Part shown: positions 7,062-14,403 of the stretch, one piece after another
How the letters are laid out: the number at the start of each line of letters is the position of its first letter
How positions within the stretch are numbered: the first letter of the stretch is position 1
NCBI GenBank assembly: GCA_900555715.1
Contig: USMC01000048.1
Coordinates: 1-19,623, forward strand
Direction of reading: 5' to 3'
Source of the DNA: an uncultured Porphyromonadaceae bacterium
Lineage (GTDB): Bacteria > Bacteroidota > Bacteroidia > Bacteroidales > Muribaculaceae
Length of the DNA: 19,623 nt
Program-made: the position numbers and the translations under genes
Notes under the pieces: generated by a model
Seen by the model: the letters and a program-made list of their open reading frames with translations, nothing else
Database searches by the model: none
Told to the model about the DNA's origin: nothing

Positions 7062-8717
7062 TTATTTTTTAATTCTTTTGTCGCGTGCGGAAAATGCTTC
7101 GCAATATGCAAGATAGTAATCGCTGATAAAGTCTTTCCACTGCGCTTTAGCAGCTGTATCAGCGGCGGCTTTACGCACAGCGGCAGTCTCGGCAGGGCTT
7201 TCTTTTTCAAGAGCTTCGACAGCGTCGGCTATCGCGTCGCGCGACTGGCTGTAATTATTGTCGGTGCGCCCGACGACCTCGACGCCGCAGCTTGCGAAAC
7301 CGGGCTTGAAATTCTCTTCTATCCACATTCCGAATCCGGCGAGACATGTTGTGACTGTCGGGACGCCGAATGCTATGCTTTCGAGAGGCGTATACCCCCA
7401 CGGCTCGTAGTACGACGGAAAGACAGTTGCATCAAGTCCCGGAAGAAGTTCATAGTAGGTCATGTTAAAAATGCCGTCGGCACCGTCGAGATAGCACGGT
7501 ACATAGATGACCATGACATCGGATGTCGCGTCATTGGCAAAGCCGAGCTGATGTATACGGCTGTTTACGGCATCTTCGTTGTAGTTGTTCAGCCTGTGCG
7601 TAATCACAGGATCGCTCAGACGACCTGACAATTCAAAATCGAGATTGTGCACCAGATCAGGACGAGGACCGCCACACCAACCAGGAACGAGGACATAAGC
7701 GAGCGTGCGGCGTCCGGTCGAACGATGGCGCAGCTCATCGAGCGAATCCAGAAACAGATCAATGCCTTTGTTTCGGTATTCGTGGCGCCCGGAAGTGGCA
7801 ACGATAAACGTGTCATCATCGAAATCCACTCCTGTGAGGGCGCGCGCTACCTGAAGCAGCTTTGTGCGGGCAGCACTGCGCGCTGCCGGATATTTGGTGC
7901 GTCCGGGGACGAAATTGAGTTCAAAGCCATTAGGTGTCACGACATCTGGGCGACGATCGAGAAGCTGGGCACATTCGGCGGCGGTGACGTCGCTCACAGT
8001 CGTGAAGCAGTCGGCGTTGTGTGCGGCGGCTTTTTCAAGAGAATGCTTCGACTGCATGTTAAGCTCCGCTGCCATCTGGTCGCCGTTGTAGTTAGGCAAC
8101 TGGTCGTAGAGCGGTTTGCCGTTGCCGCAGATACTGCGTCCTATGCTTGTGGCGTGAGTGGTGAATACGGTTGCTATGTCCGGCATATCGGCTTCCAGAG
8201 CAAGAAGACCCATTGCCGTGGTCCACTCGTCGAAATGAGCAATCACATGGCAGGGCTCAACACCGGAAGCTTTTACAAACGCCTCTATGACAGCTGCCGC
8301 GGCACGTCCGAAATCACAGCCTTCGTCATAATCGCCGTAAGCGTGCAGAGAGTCGACACCATAAAGTTCCCACATACGGGCGTAGTCTTTGTCTCTTGTC
8401 TTTTCCATCCCCTGAAATCTGACAAGCACGGCAACGGGACGTCCGGGGATGTCCCAGCGTCCGATACGCACGTCGATGCCGTCGGGCAACATTGCTTTGC
8501 CTGCCACTTTCTTCAATAGTGAAGGAACTTCGACAAAATATGGCGACGGATTATCCTCACTCCATACATCCGGACCTATAAATATAAGTTTGTCCTTAAA
8601 TTGTTCTTTCAGAGTTTTTGCCTTTGATGAAAGCACCGTATAGATGCCTCCTACCTTATTGCAAACTTCCCAACTTACCTCAAACAATATATCTATGTCC
8701 TGGTTACAGTTATCCAT
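7062..8717 (-). CDS. Glycogen synthase, eukaryotic-type (GT3)
   Basis: This 551-aa enzyme elongates glycogen, by family most likely from UDP-glucose. The N-terminus has FEVSWEVCNKVGGIYTVLSSK (KVGG at about 21-24), followed by TTHATSIGRSICGNG, VVTPNGFELNFVPG, SGRHEYRNKGID and SYYEPWGYTPLE with the Glu438/Glu446 E-x7-E pair. These are hallmarks of GT3, the yeast and animal glycogen synthase family, not of bacterial GT5 GlgA. The C-terminal arginine cluster used by eukaryotic GT3 for glucose-6-phosphate control is not visible. An upstream in-frame ATG at 8798 would overlap pyrF and add 27 residues without family resemblance. The ATG at 8717 lies just after a strong promoter and gives the usual GT3 start. 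The phosphorylase follows 17 bases downstream. No branching enzyme is in view. Confidence 0.9.
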   Translation of the reverse strand: MDNCNQDIDILFEVSWEVCNKVGGIYTVLSSKAKTLKEQFKDKLIFIGPDVWSEDNPSPYFVEVPSLLKKVAGKAMLPDGIDVRIGRWDIPGRPVAVLVRFQGMEKTRDKDYARMWELYGVDSLHAYGDYDEGCDFGRAAAAVIEAFVKASGVEPCHVIAHFDEWTTAMGLLALEADMPDIATVFTTHATSIGRSICGNGKPLYDQLPNYNGDQMAAELNMQSKHSLEKAAAHNADCFTTVSDVTAAECAQLLDRRPDVVTPNGFELNFVPGRTKYPAARSAARTKLLQVARALTGVDFDDDTFIVATSGRHEYRNKGIDLFLDSLDELRHRSTGRRTLAYVLVPGWCGGPRPDLVHNLDFELSGRLSDPVITHRLNNYNEDAVNSRIHQLGFANDATSDVMVIYVPCYLDGADGIFNMTYYELLPGLDATVFPSYYEPWGYTPLESIAFGVPTVTTCLAGFGMWIEENFKPGFASCGVEVVGRTDNNYSQSRDAIADAVEALEKESPAETAAVRKAAADTAAKAQWKDFISDYYLAYCEAFSARDKRIKK

Positions 8718-8744
8718 TTCTCTACACGATTCGTTAACAGGCAG

Positions 8745-8775
8745 CAAAGATAGTGATTTTTTTTGGTTTAGCCAA
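8745..8775 (-). promoter_or_regulatory. Promoter of the glycogen synthase-phosphorylase operon
   Basis: On the minus strand a TTG (plus CAA, 8773-8775) is followed after exactly 20 bases by TATCTTTG (plus 8745-8752), matching both halves of the Bacteroidales TTG/TAnnTTTG consensus. The -33 lies right beside the pyrF stop codon, and transcription would start about 20 bases before the ATG at 8717. It separates glycogen metabolism from the prfA-pyrF operon. Confidence 0.75.
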
Positions 8776-8778
8776 ACA

Positions 8779-9609
8779 TCAGCCGACGTACTGCTCAAGA
8801 AGCGACTTCATCTGTACGGCAAGTTCCTTTGCGGCAACTCCTGCGGCGGCTGCAAAATCCTCGCCGGACGATGCGTATATGATGCCGCGCGAGCTGTTGA
8901 CAAGAAGACCGCATTCGTCAATCATACCATAGCGTGCCACATCCTCAAGGCTGCCGCCCTGTGCTCCCACACCGGGAACGAGAAGGAAGTGGCGTTCGGC
9001 GACGCGGCGTATGTCGGTAAGACTCTCAGCCTTTGTAGCTCCTACGACATACATAGTATCCACGGGCGAGCCCCAGTGGCGCGAGCGGCGGATGACACGT
9101 TCATAAAGCGGAGTGCCATGTTCGTCTCTGACGGTCTCGAAGTCGGACGACGACGCGTTCGATGTCAGCGCAAGAATGATGCTCCATTTGCCCTTGTAGG
9201 CGAGGAAAGGCTTCACGCTGTCCTCTCCCATATACGGAGCCAGCGTCACGGCATCGAAATCGTATGTCTCGAAGAATGTGCGGGCATAGAGTGCGGCGGT
9301 GTTGCCTATGTCGCCGCGCTTGGCGTCGGCAATGATGAACTGATCGGGATAGTTAGTGCGGATATAGTCCACAGTGTCGGCAAGGGCTTTCCATCCGTCG
9401 GCTCCGAGAGCCTCGTAGAAAGCGATATTGGGCTTGTATGCCACACAATAGGGTGCTGTCGCGTCGATTATGGCTTTGTTGAAAGCGGTCACGCGTTCGG
9501 CGGGAGCGCCCTCAAGGCATCCCGGAAGTTTTTTGATATCGCTGTCGAGTCCGACACAGAGGAAAGACCCTTTACGGAAAATATTCTCAACAAGTTCGTT
9601 ACGTTTCAT
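8779..9609 (-). CDS. pyrF: Orotidine 5'-phosphate decarboxylase (type 2)
   Basis: This 276-aa enzyme converts OMP to UMP in the last step of pyrimidine synthesis. FLCVGLDSDIKKLPG at the N-terminus is the first beta strand of the barrel. FIIADAKRGDIGNTA carries the catalytic Asp95-Lys97-Asp100 network. LLVPGVGAQGGS is the phosphate-binding loop near the C-terminus. The length fits the longer subfamily (about 260-280 aa) found in Bacteroidetes, mycobacteria and others, rather than the roughly 230-aa enterobacterial form. It lies 24 bases after the DUF4153 stop with no -7 box visible between them, so it is probably the last gene of a prfA-DUF4153-pyrF transcript. Its 3' end abuts the glycogen operon promoter. 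Confidence 0.95.
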   Translation of the reverse strand: MKRNELVENIFRKGSFLCVGLDSDIKKLPGCLEGAPAERVTAFNKAIIDATAPYCVAYKPNIAFYEALGADGWKALADTVDYIRTNYPDQFIIADAKRGDIGNTAALYARTFFETYDFDAVTLAPYMGEDSVKPFLAYKGKWSIILALTSNASSSDFETVRDEHGTPLYERVIRRSRHWGSPVDTMYVVGATKAESLTDIRRVAERHFLLVPGVGAQGGSLEDVARYGMIDECGLLVNSSRGIIYASSGEDFAAAAGVAAKELAVQMKSLLEQYVG

Positions 9610-9633
9610 ATATAGTTATTTTTCAATTGTTGC

Positions 9634-11343
9634 TTATTTGGTAAAAAGATAGAATTCGGCACGACGGATGACAGTGTCGGCGTCGGCGTCTATTGCCAGT
9701 TGGGTAAATACGGCGACAGCACTGTCGCCCGACACACTGACAGCGGGCGACGTCAGCGGAGAACTTCCCTCGGCAGCATCGCAAAGACTGTCTACATTAA
9801 GCCATATCGAATAATCGCCGAAGACAGAAGCAGCACATCCGTTGTCTCTCAAACTGAGAGGCCTGTTATACATGTCATATTTTATAACTTTGTCATAACC
9901 TTCCGGTACAGTCACCACGCCGTCTGTTTCAAGATTATAAGAAAACACGGCCTCCACAACCTCCTCCACGTATTGCTCCGGAAGCAGCTCATAATCGAAC
10001 AGACGTCTGTCGGAAGCGACTATATCGCTTATTTCCGAATGGTCGTCCCATCCGTCGAGATATTCGATTTTCGATGCGACACTCTCTGCTTCGCGCTCTT
10101 CAAGTCCTGCCAGCAGACTGCGGGTTTCTTCTGCCGTCAGAGGAAAATGCTCTGCTCCGGCATCTTGCAAGGATGCAATCACATCATTGCGGATTATGCG
10201 GTTGGCTATCGACGTAAAATTCAGCCCCGGAATCATCGACACAATGGCAAACACCAGCGCAAACGACACTGCGACAACATTGAGACCGGCATTGCGTTTC
10301 AGGAGAAGATAGAACACGACGGAATATGCCCATACGTTGAATGCCGCCACGTAAAGACGCGATACCGTGATGCCGTACTCGCGTACACGGTAGATGAGTC
10401 CTATACTCATGAGAACAAGCAACGGAAGCAGAATCACGGGCGCCCACCGGCGCACCAGCAGCGCCACGCGCTCCGAAGCGCCACTTTCATAGCCGCCGAA
10501 AGTATAGCGCTGAATGCCATAGAGCATTATCAGCGTAGCAAGCATGAGCCCTGTCACCATCCATGTCACCGAAGCTTTAGGGAGTGTCCAGGTGAACAAT
10601 ATATTGGCGGCATACACATATAATATAAGAGTATATCCCGCAACCAGCGGCAGCAGAACATTCCTGCAGAAAGCCCCGACGGCGATCCTCGGCATAAGCC
10701 GCGCCATGAGCACGGCGCGACGGCGGGGGATTCTCCAGAGATATAAAACCACAGGCAGGAATAAGCCGAAGAGGCATACTGCCGTCATGGTTATCTTATA
10801 GTTCCTCACACCAAACAGCAGCCCGACAGTATTGAAGAATATAAACATAGCCACCGTCAGAACAAGGGCTATGCATGCGGCAGTCGCCACTGCCTCAAAC
10901 TGTCTGACTGTATATTCCCACAGCTGGGCACGTGTATAGCGCTTCACCGCAGGGAGGAAAAGGATGGCTGATACAAGAGCTGCAAAAAAGGCGAAACGAC
11001 CGATAGTCTCGGCGTCATTGCCAGTACCTCCTCTGACAAGCATAAGCGCAAGGTCTGCTCCTGCGAGCAAAGTAGCGGAGATAAGAGCCGGTTTGAGGAA
11101 ACGCCGCTTTTCAGAGAACTCGCACCACAGATTGACAGCAAGTGTCAGCATGAAAGCCTCGGCGACAGCCCAGCTGACCGATTTAAAAATGAAATCGAAA
11201 TCCGGAGTCCACACATACAGCGAAAATATTTCCCAAACGGTAAAAATCGCTGCGAGACAGAACGGGAACGGAAACCGACGGAGGACACATGAAATGGTGC
11301 GTCGCAAGGTGTCTGTAGAAAACAGACGGCGTACTCTGCTCAT
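9634..11343 (-). CDS. DUF4153-like polytopic membrane protein
   Basis: This 569-aa protein has about eleven predicted membrane segments between residues 24 and 371, for example FPFCLAAIFTVWEIFSLYVW, AVATAACIALVLTVAMFIFF, VILLPLLVLMSIGLIYRV and VVAVSFALVFAIVSMIPG. The C-terminal ~195 residues are soluble, acidic and lack a motif I recognise. The layout fits the DUF4153 family of inner-membrane proteins; its function is not known to me, and the family name is a moderate-confidence call from topology and sequence flavour. The start codon overlaps the prfA stop as ATGA, so translation is probably coupled to prfA. It sits between prfA and pyrF, which I recall as close neighbours in many Bacteroidales. 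No enzymatic role should be assumed. Confidence 0.7.
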   Translation of the reverse strand: MSRVRRLFSTDTLRRTISCVLRRFPFPFCLAAIFTVWEIFSLYVWTPDFDFIFKSVSWAVAEAFMLTLAVNLWCEFSEKRRFLKPALISATLLAGADLALMLVRGGTGNDAETIGRFAFFAALVSAILFLPAVKRYTRAQLWEYTVRQFEAVATAACIALVLTVAMFIFFNTVGLLFGVRNYKITMTAVCLFGLFLPVVLYLWRIPRRRAVLMARLMPRIAVGAFCRNVLLPLVAGYTLILYVYAANILFTWTLPKASVTWMVTGLMLATLIMLYGIQRYTFGGYESGASERVALLVRRWAPVILLPLLVLMSIGLIYRVREYGITVSRLYVAAFNVWAYSVVFYLLLKRNAGLNVVAVSFALVFAIVSMIPGLNFTSIANRIIRNDVIASLQDAGAEHFPLTAEETRSLLAGLEEREAESVASKIEYLDGWDDHSEISDIVASDRRLFDYELLPEQYVEEVVEAVFSYNLETDGVVTVPEGYDKVIKYDMYNRPLSLRDNGCAASVFGDYSIWLNVDSLCDAAEGSSPLTSPAVSVSGDSAVAVFTQLAIDADADTVIRRAEFYLFTK

Positions 11344-12449
11344 AACTCTGCTGCTTTTAGTTTTTCGGCATTTTCGGCGATGATGAGATGATCGATCACA
11401 TCCTGTATGTCACCGTCGACAAACGCCTGCAGATTATAGATGGTATAATTGATGCGATGGTCGGTGATACGCCCCTGAGGATAGTTGTAGGTGCGTATCT
11501 TTGCGGAACGGTCGCCGGTACTTACAAGCGTCTTACGGCGCGAGGCGATGTCGTCGACATACTTCTGATGTTCCTTGTCGTAGATGAAAGTGCGCAGCCG
11601 GCTCAGAGCGCGCTCCTTGTTTTTGGGCTGGTCGCGCGTCTCGGTACATTCGATGAGAATCTCCTCGCTCACGCCGGTATTCGGATTACGCCACATATAG
11701 CGCAGACGAACACCCGATTCCACTTTGTTGACATTCTGTCCGCCGGCTCCGCCGGAACGGAAAGTGTCCCACTTGATTTCGCCTTCGTTGATTTCCACGT
11801 CGAAAGGCTCGGCCTCGGGCAACACGGCGACAGTGGCCGCCGAAGTGTGCACCCTGCCCTGCGTCTCTGTGGCGGGCACACGCTGCACACGGTGCACGCC
11901 GCTCTCATATTTCAGAACGCCATACACACCATCGCCCGTCACCGAAAGAACAACCTCCTTATAGCCGCCTGCGGCGCCTTCGCTCGCCGATGTGACGGCG
12001 ACACTCCATCCTCGGCTCTCGCAGTACTTCATATACATCTTGCACAGATCGCCGGCAAAGATAGCAGCCTCGTCGCCTCCCGTACCGCCACGTATTTCAA
12101 GGATTGCGTTGCGGCTGTCCTCAGGATCGGCGGGAATGAGCTGCAGCTTTATCTCCTCCTCAAGCCCAGGGAGCGCTTCCTCGGCGGCGTCGAGCTGCTC
12201 TTTTGCCATCTGGCGCATCTCTGCATCGCTCTCATCGGCAAGGATTGCGTGAGCCTCGTCGATGTTTTCGGTGAGACTGCGATAGCGCCGTATGAGGACA
12301 GTAAGTTTCTCAAGATCCTTATATTCTTTAGAAAGGCGCACGTAGCGCTTCATGTCAGCGATAACGGCGGGGTCGGTGATAAGAGTGCTCACTTCTTCGA
12401 AACGAGCCTCCATGCCTTCGAGGCGTTCAAGCAAAGGATATTCTGCCAT
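11340..12449 (-). CDS. prfA: Peptide chain release factor 1
   Basis: This 369-aa class I release factor reads UAA and UAG and triggers peptide release. The stop-codon reading tripeptide is Pro192-Ala193-Thr194 in VQRVPATETQGR, the RF1 form; RF2 has SPF. The GGQ hydrolysis motif is at 236-238 (GGAGGQNVNKVESG). The N-terminal ~100 residues are the helical domain I. There is no in-frame shift site of the kind seen in RF2. The start at 12449 gives the normal RF1 N-terminus and lies 15 bases after a -7 promoter box. The last four bases overlap the DUF4153 start. It heads a minus-strand operon divergent from the 12650 lipoprotein gene. Confidence 0.97.
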   Translation of the reverse strand: MAEYPLLERLEGMEARFEEVSTLITDPAVIADMKRYVRLSKEYKDLEKLTVLIRRYRSLTENIDEAHAILADESDAEMRQMAKEQLDAAEEALPGLEEEIKLQLIPADPEDSRNAILEIRGGTGGDEAAIFAGDLCKMYMKYCESRGWSVAVTSASEGAAGGYKEVVLSVTGDGVYGVLKYESGVHRVQRVPATETQGRVHTSAATVAVLPEAEPFDVEINEGEIKWDTFRSGGAGGQNVNKVESGVRLRYMWRNPNTGVSEEILIECTETRDQPKNKERALSRLRTFIYDKEHQKYVDDIASRRKTLVSTGDRSAKIRTYNYPQGRITDHRINYTIYNLQAFVDGDIQDVIDHLIIAENAEKLKAAEL

Positions 12450-12464
12450 GTGTCAAATTTTCGG

Positions 12465-12472
12465 CAAAGGTA
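12465..12472 (-). promoter_or_regulatory. -7 element of the prfA operon
   Basis: CAAAGGTA on the plus strand reads TACCTTTG on the minus strand, a full TAnnTTTG match 15 bases before the prfA ATG. The leader would be about ten bases. No TTG is seen at the -33 distance. Confidence 0.6.
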
Positions 12473-12535
12473 CGAATTTTCCGCGACTTATTCCGCGGTG
12501 CAGGAAAGATAATGCTGCGATAATTCAGAATTGAC

Positions 12536-12566
12536 TTGTTGGTTAAAATCTTTATTCATACCTTTG
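12536..12566 (+). promoter_or_regulatory. Promoter of the 12650 lipoprotein gene
   Basis: TTG (12536-12538) and TACCTTTG (12559-12566) are separated by 20 bases, the preferred Bacteroidales spacing. The transcript would start near 12572, leaving a leader of about 78 bases that contains a small direct repeat (AAATCCAAC twice) just before the start codon. Confidence 0.7.
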
Positions 12567-12649
12567 CATAGTATCTGAAACGACAAATTTCCGAGCGCAA
12601 AATATAAGCTTAACGATTCTCAAATCCAACAAAATCCAACATTACTAAA

Positions 12650-14152
12650 ATGCGAAAACTAAAGACATTCCAATTACTCACTCTGCTGACAGGTCTTTGC
12701 ATGATTATGACCGGCACAAGCTGCTCCTCCGACGAACCTCAGGGCGGCGGTAATGAGCTGACCTACACTCAACTCGCCAAAGCCGACATCCAAAATGCAA
12801 GCGCACTGATACTTTACGGCAACGACGGTTCTCGTGCCAGTGGAGAAGAATTCATACGTCCCGGTCTATACAAGATTGGTCCGGATGGTAAAATCTCGAT
12901 GGTAGCTATTTACTGCTCCACCGATGAAGACGGTAATAAAATCGAAACTGAGCATACACTCTCTGTCAGACCAACCGGTATCAGGTCATGTTCGAAAAAA
13001 TACAGTTTGCTGTTGAAATGCCAATATTATGACGAAGACGGCAGCATAGCATCTGGTGCCGGATACATTCTTCTCAACAACTCTACCGGCGACATCTACG
13101 ATCTCAGTGAAGTTATGGAATTCTATGCAAATTTCGTTGCACTCGATAACACATCGCCTATAATTAATGAAATGTCAGACGGCTCATTACTGGTTTACTC
13201 TCCGGATGAACGTGCCACCGCGGGTCGTATCACTCTCACCGGCAGGAAAGCCACTTTCACTCAGATCAACAACGGTCAAGGTTTCTGCGGTGGCGAAACG
13301 TGCTGCGCCAGTATCCACATCACTCCGTCGAATCTGATTTTTTCCGCTGCCCCCGGTCTGGCTTCCGACATGGGCGTAATTTTCCCCAACGGCGGCTATG
13401 ACTATATGGCAAGCCACACCGTGCCGGCATTATCCGGGATCAAGACTGTCTATCAGCAGCCAGAAGCTTCTGCCAATGGCAACTATAAGGGATTCATCTG
13501 GCTTAATGATTCGCCAGTTACCCTTGTGCGTGAATCCTACTATACACGAAATGAAGCCAACGAAAGTTTTATCGAAAACTTCATCGGCATCATAAGAATT
13601 AATGTGGGCAACCAATCCGGGCAAGTCACATTCACCGAACGCACCTCGCAGCATATTTTCACCAAATGGAGTGAAACGACGATCTATAATGCCTGCGCCA
13701 TCGGCGACAACCTTCTGGTTGAAATCAGTAATTACAGTGATGACAACCAAACTGGTAGAGCTTATCTTGTTTATAATTCCCACACCGACAAGTGGACTGA
13801 TATGGGCGCCCCCATCAAGATCATCGGCAACAATGGTAATAGAGGTATTAGCCCAATGAGCATTTTCAATGACCGCGCATGGATAGTCGATATACCCGAA
13901 GGAGCTAACGGAGGCAAAGTATGGTGGATAGACCCTGACAAACAGCAGACAGGCAGCGTGGATGTAGACCTTGCAGGTGTAGACATAGAATCGATCGAAG
14001 AGGACTATCAGACAGGGCATTTTGTATTCCGCGGTGTGCGCCGCTCCGACGGCAGTAACTGCATCCTTACCTTAGATCTTAGCACCGGCAAATCGGAAAT
14101 CTTATTCTCCTCTCCCAACTATGTGAACATCGACCTTGTGCTGCTGAACTGA
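12650..14152 (+). CDS. Lipoprotein, possibly surface-exposed, predicted beta-rich, unknown function
   Basis: This 500-aa protein starts with a lipoprotein signal: RKLK, a hydrophobic stretch, and TGTSC with the lipidated Cys25. The residues after it (SSDEPQ) resemble the acidic lipoprotein export signal that sends Bacteroidetes lipoproteins to the cell surface. The rest is rich in short beta strands and turns (GYILLNNSTGDIYDLSE, GRAYLVYNSHTDKWTDMG, GKVWWIDPDKQQTGSV), with repeated patterns that suggest a beta-propeller-like fold reminiscent of DUF4374-type lipoproteins; that is inference from pattern, not a firm match. FCGGETCCAS (about 211-220) is an unusual cysteine cluster. There is no SusD or glycoside hydrolase motif. 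It has its own promoter and no partner gene, and is followed by a palindromic element and terminator. It is less GC-rich than its neighbours. Confidence 0.78.
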   Translation: MRKLKTFQLLTLLTGLCMIMTGTSCSSDEPQGGGNELTYTQLAKADIQNASALILYGNDGSRASGEEFIRPGLYKIGPDGKISMVAIYCSTDEDGNKIETEHTLSVRPTGIRSCSKKYSLLLKCQYYDEDGSIASGAGYILLNNSTGDIYDLSEVMEFYANFVALDNTSPIINEMSDGSLLVYSPDERATAGRITLTGRKATFTQINNGQGFCGGETCCASIHITPSNLIFSAAPGLASDMGVIFPNGGYDYMASHTVPALSGIKTVYQQPEASANGNYKGFIWLNDSPVTLVRESYYTRNEANESFIENFIGIIRINVGNQSGQVTFTERTSQHIFTKWSETTIYNACAIGDNLLVEISNYSDDNQTGRAYLVYNSHTDKWTDMGAPIKIIGNNGNRGISPMSIFNDRAWIVDIPEGANGGKVWWIDPDKQQTGSVDVDLAGVDIESIEEDYQTGHFVFRGVRRSDGSNCILTLDLSTGKSEILFSSPNYVNIDLVLLN

Positions 14153-14176
14153 CACTCATTATTCAGAGGCTATCCA

Positions 14177-14300
14177 AGGCTTTTTCATTTAAAACTCGAT
14201 AAATGACATGACTTTCCTTACCCGGTTCATTGCGAATCGGGTAATTTTTCAATATTATAACATTTTCCGAAGTGCAAGACAATCTTAAATGAAAGAACCG
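14177..14300. repeat. Palindromic intergenic element, copy A (inverted ends plus central hairpin)
   Basis: The left end AGGCTTTTTCATTTAAAACT (14177-14196) is an inverted match, 15 of 20 bases, to the right end AATCTTAAATGAAAGAACCG (14281-14300). Between them lies an 11-bp hairpin, TTACCCGGTTC (14218-14228) and GAATCGGGTAA (14234-14244). The left spacer is 21 bases and the right spacer 36. The left half matches 19572-19623 without gaps at 37 of 52 positions. It begins 25 bases after a lipoprotein stop codon. No clear target-site duplication was found. It may be a MITE- or REP-like dispersed element that supplies a terminator. Confidence 0.7.
14218..14249 (+). terminator. Intrinsic terminator inside element A
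   Basis: An 11-bp stem (one G-T pair) with loop ATTGC is followed directly by TTTTT at 14245-14249. On the minus strand no T-run follows, so it works rightwards only. It would end the 12650 lipoprotein transcript. Confidence 0.85.
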
Positions 14301-14355
14301 AGGGTTAAGCAACACTTATTTACATTAAAAGGCGTGCTATGTCAAAAATTTTCGC

Positions 14356-14363
14356 TTACTTTG
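14356..14363 (+). promoter_or_regulatory. Probable -7 element of the PPi-phosphofructokinase gene
   Basis: TTACTTTG is one base from TAnnTTTG and lies 40 bases before the ATG, after the palindromic element. There is no good TTG at the -33 distance. The terminator upstream makes some promoter here necessary. Confidence 0.4.
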
Positions 14364-14403
14364 CACTTTGGAAAAATAACCAATATCGCATATATAGAAC
14401 ACA

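Noticed and set aside
8718..8798. 27-residue N-terminal extension of the glycogen synthase from the ATG at 8798
   Set aside because: It would overlap pyrF and include the operon's own -7 box; the ATG at 8717 gives the family's usual start.
14153..14320. A target-site duplication flanking palindromic element A
   Set aside because: Flanking bases on the two sides (CTATCCA and AGGGTTAA) do not match, so insertion by transposition cannot be shown here.
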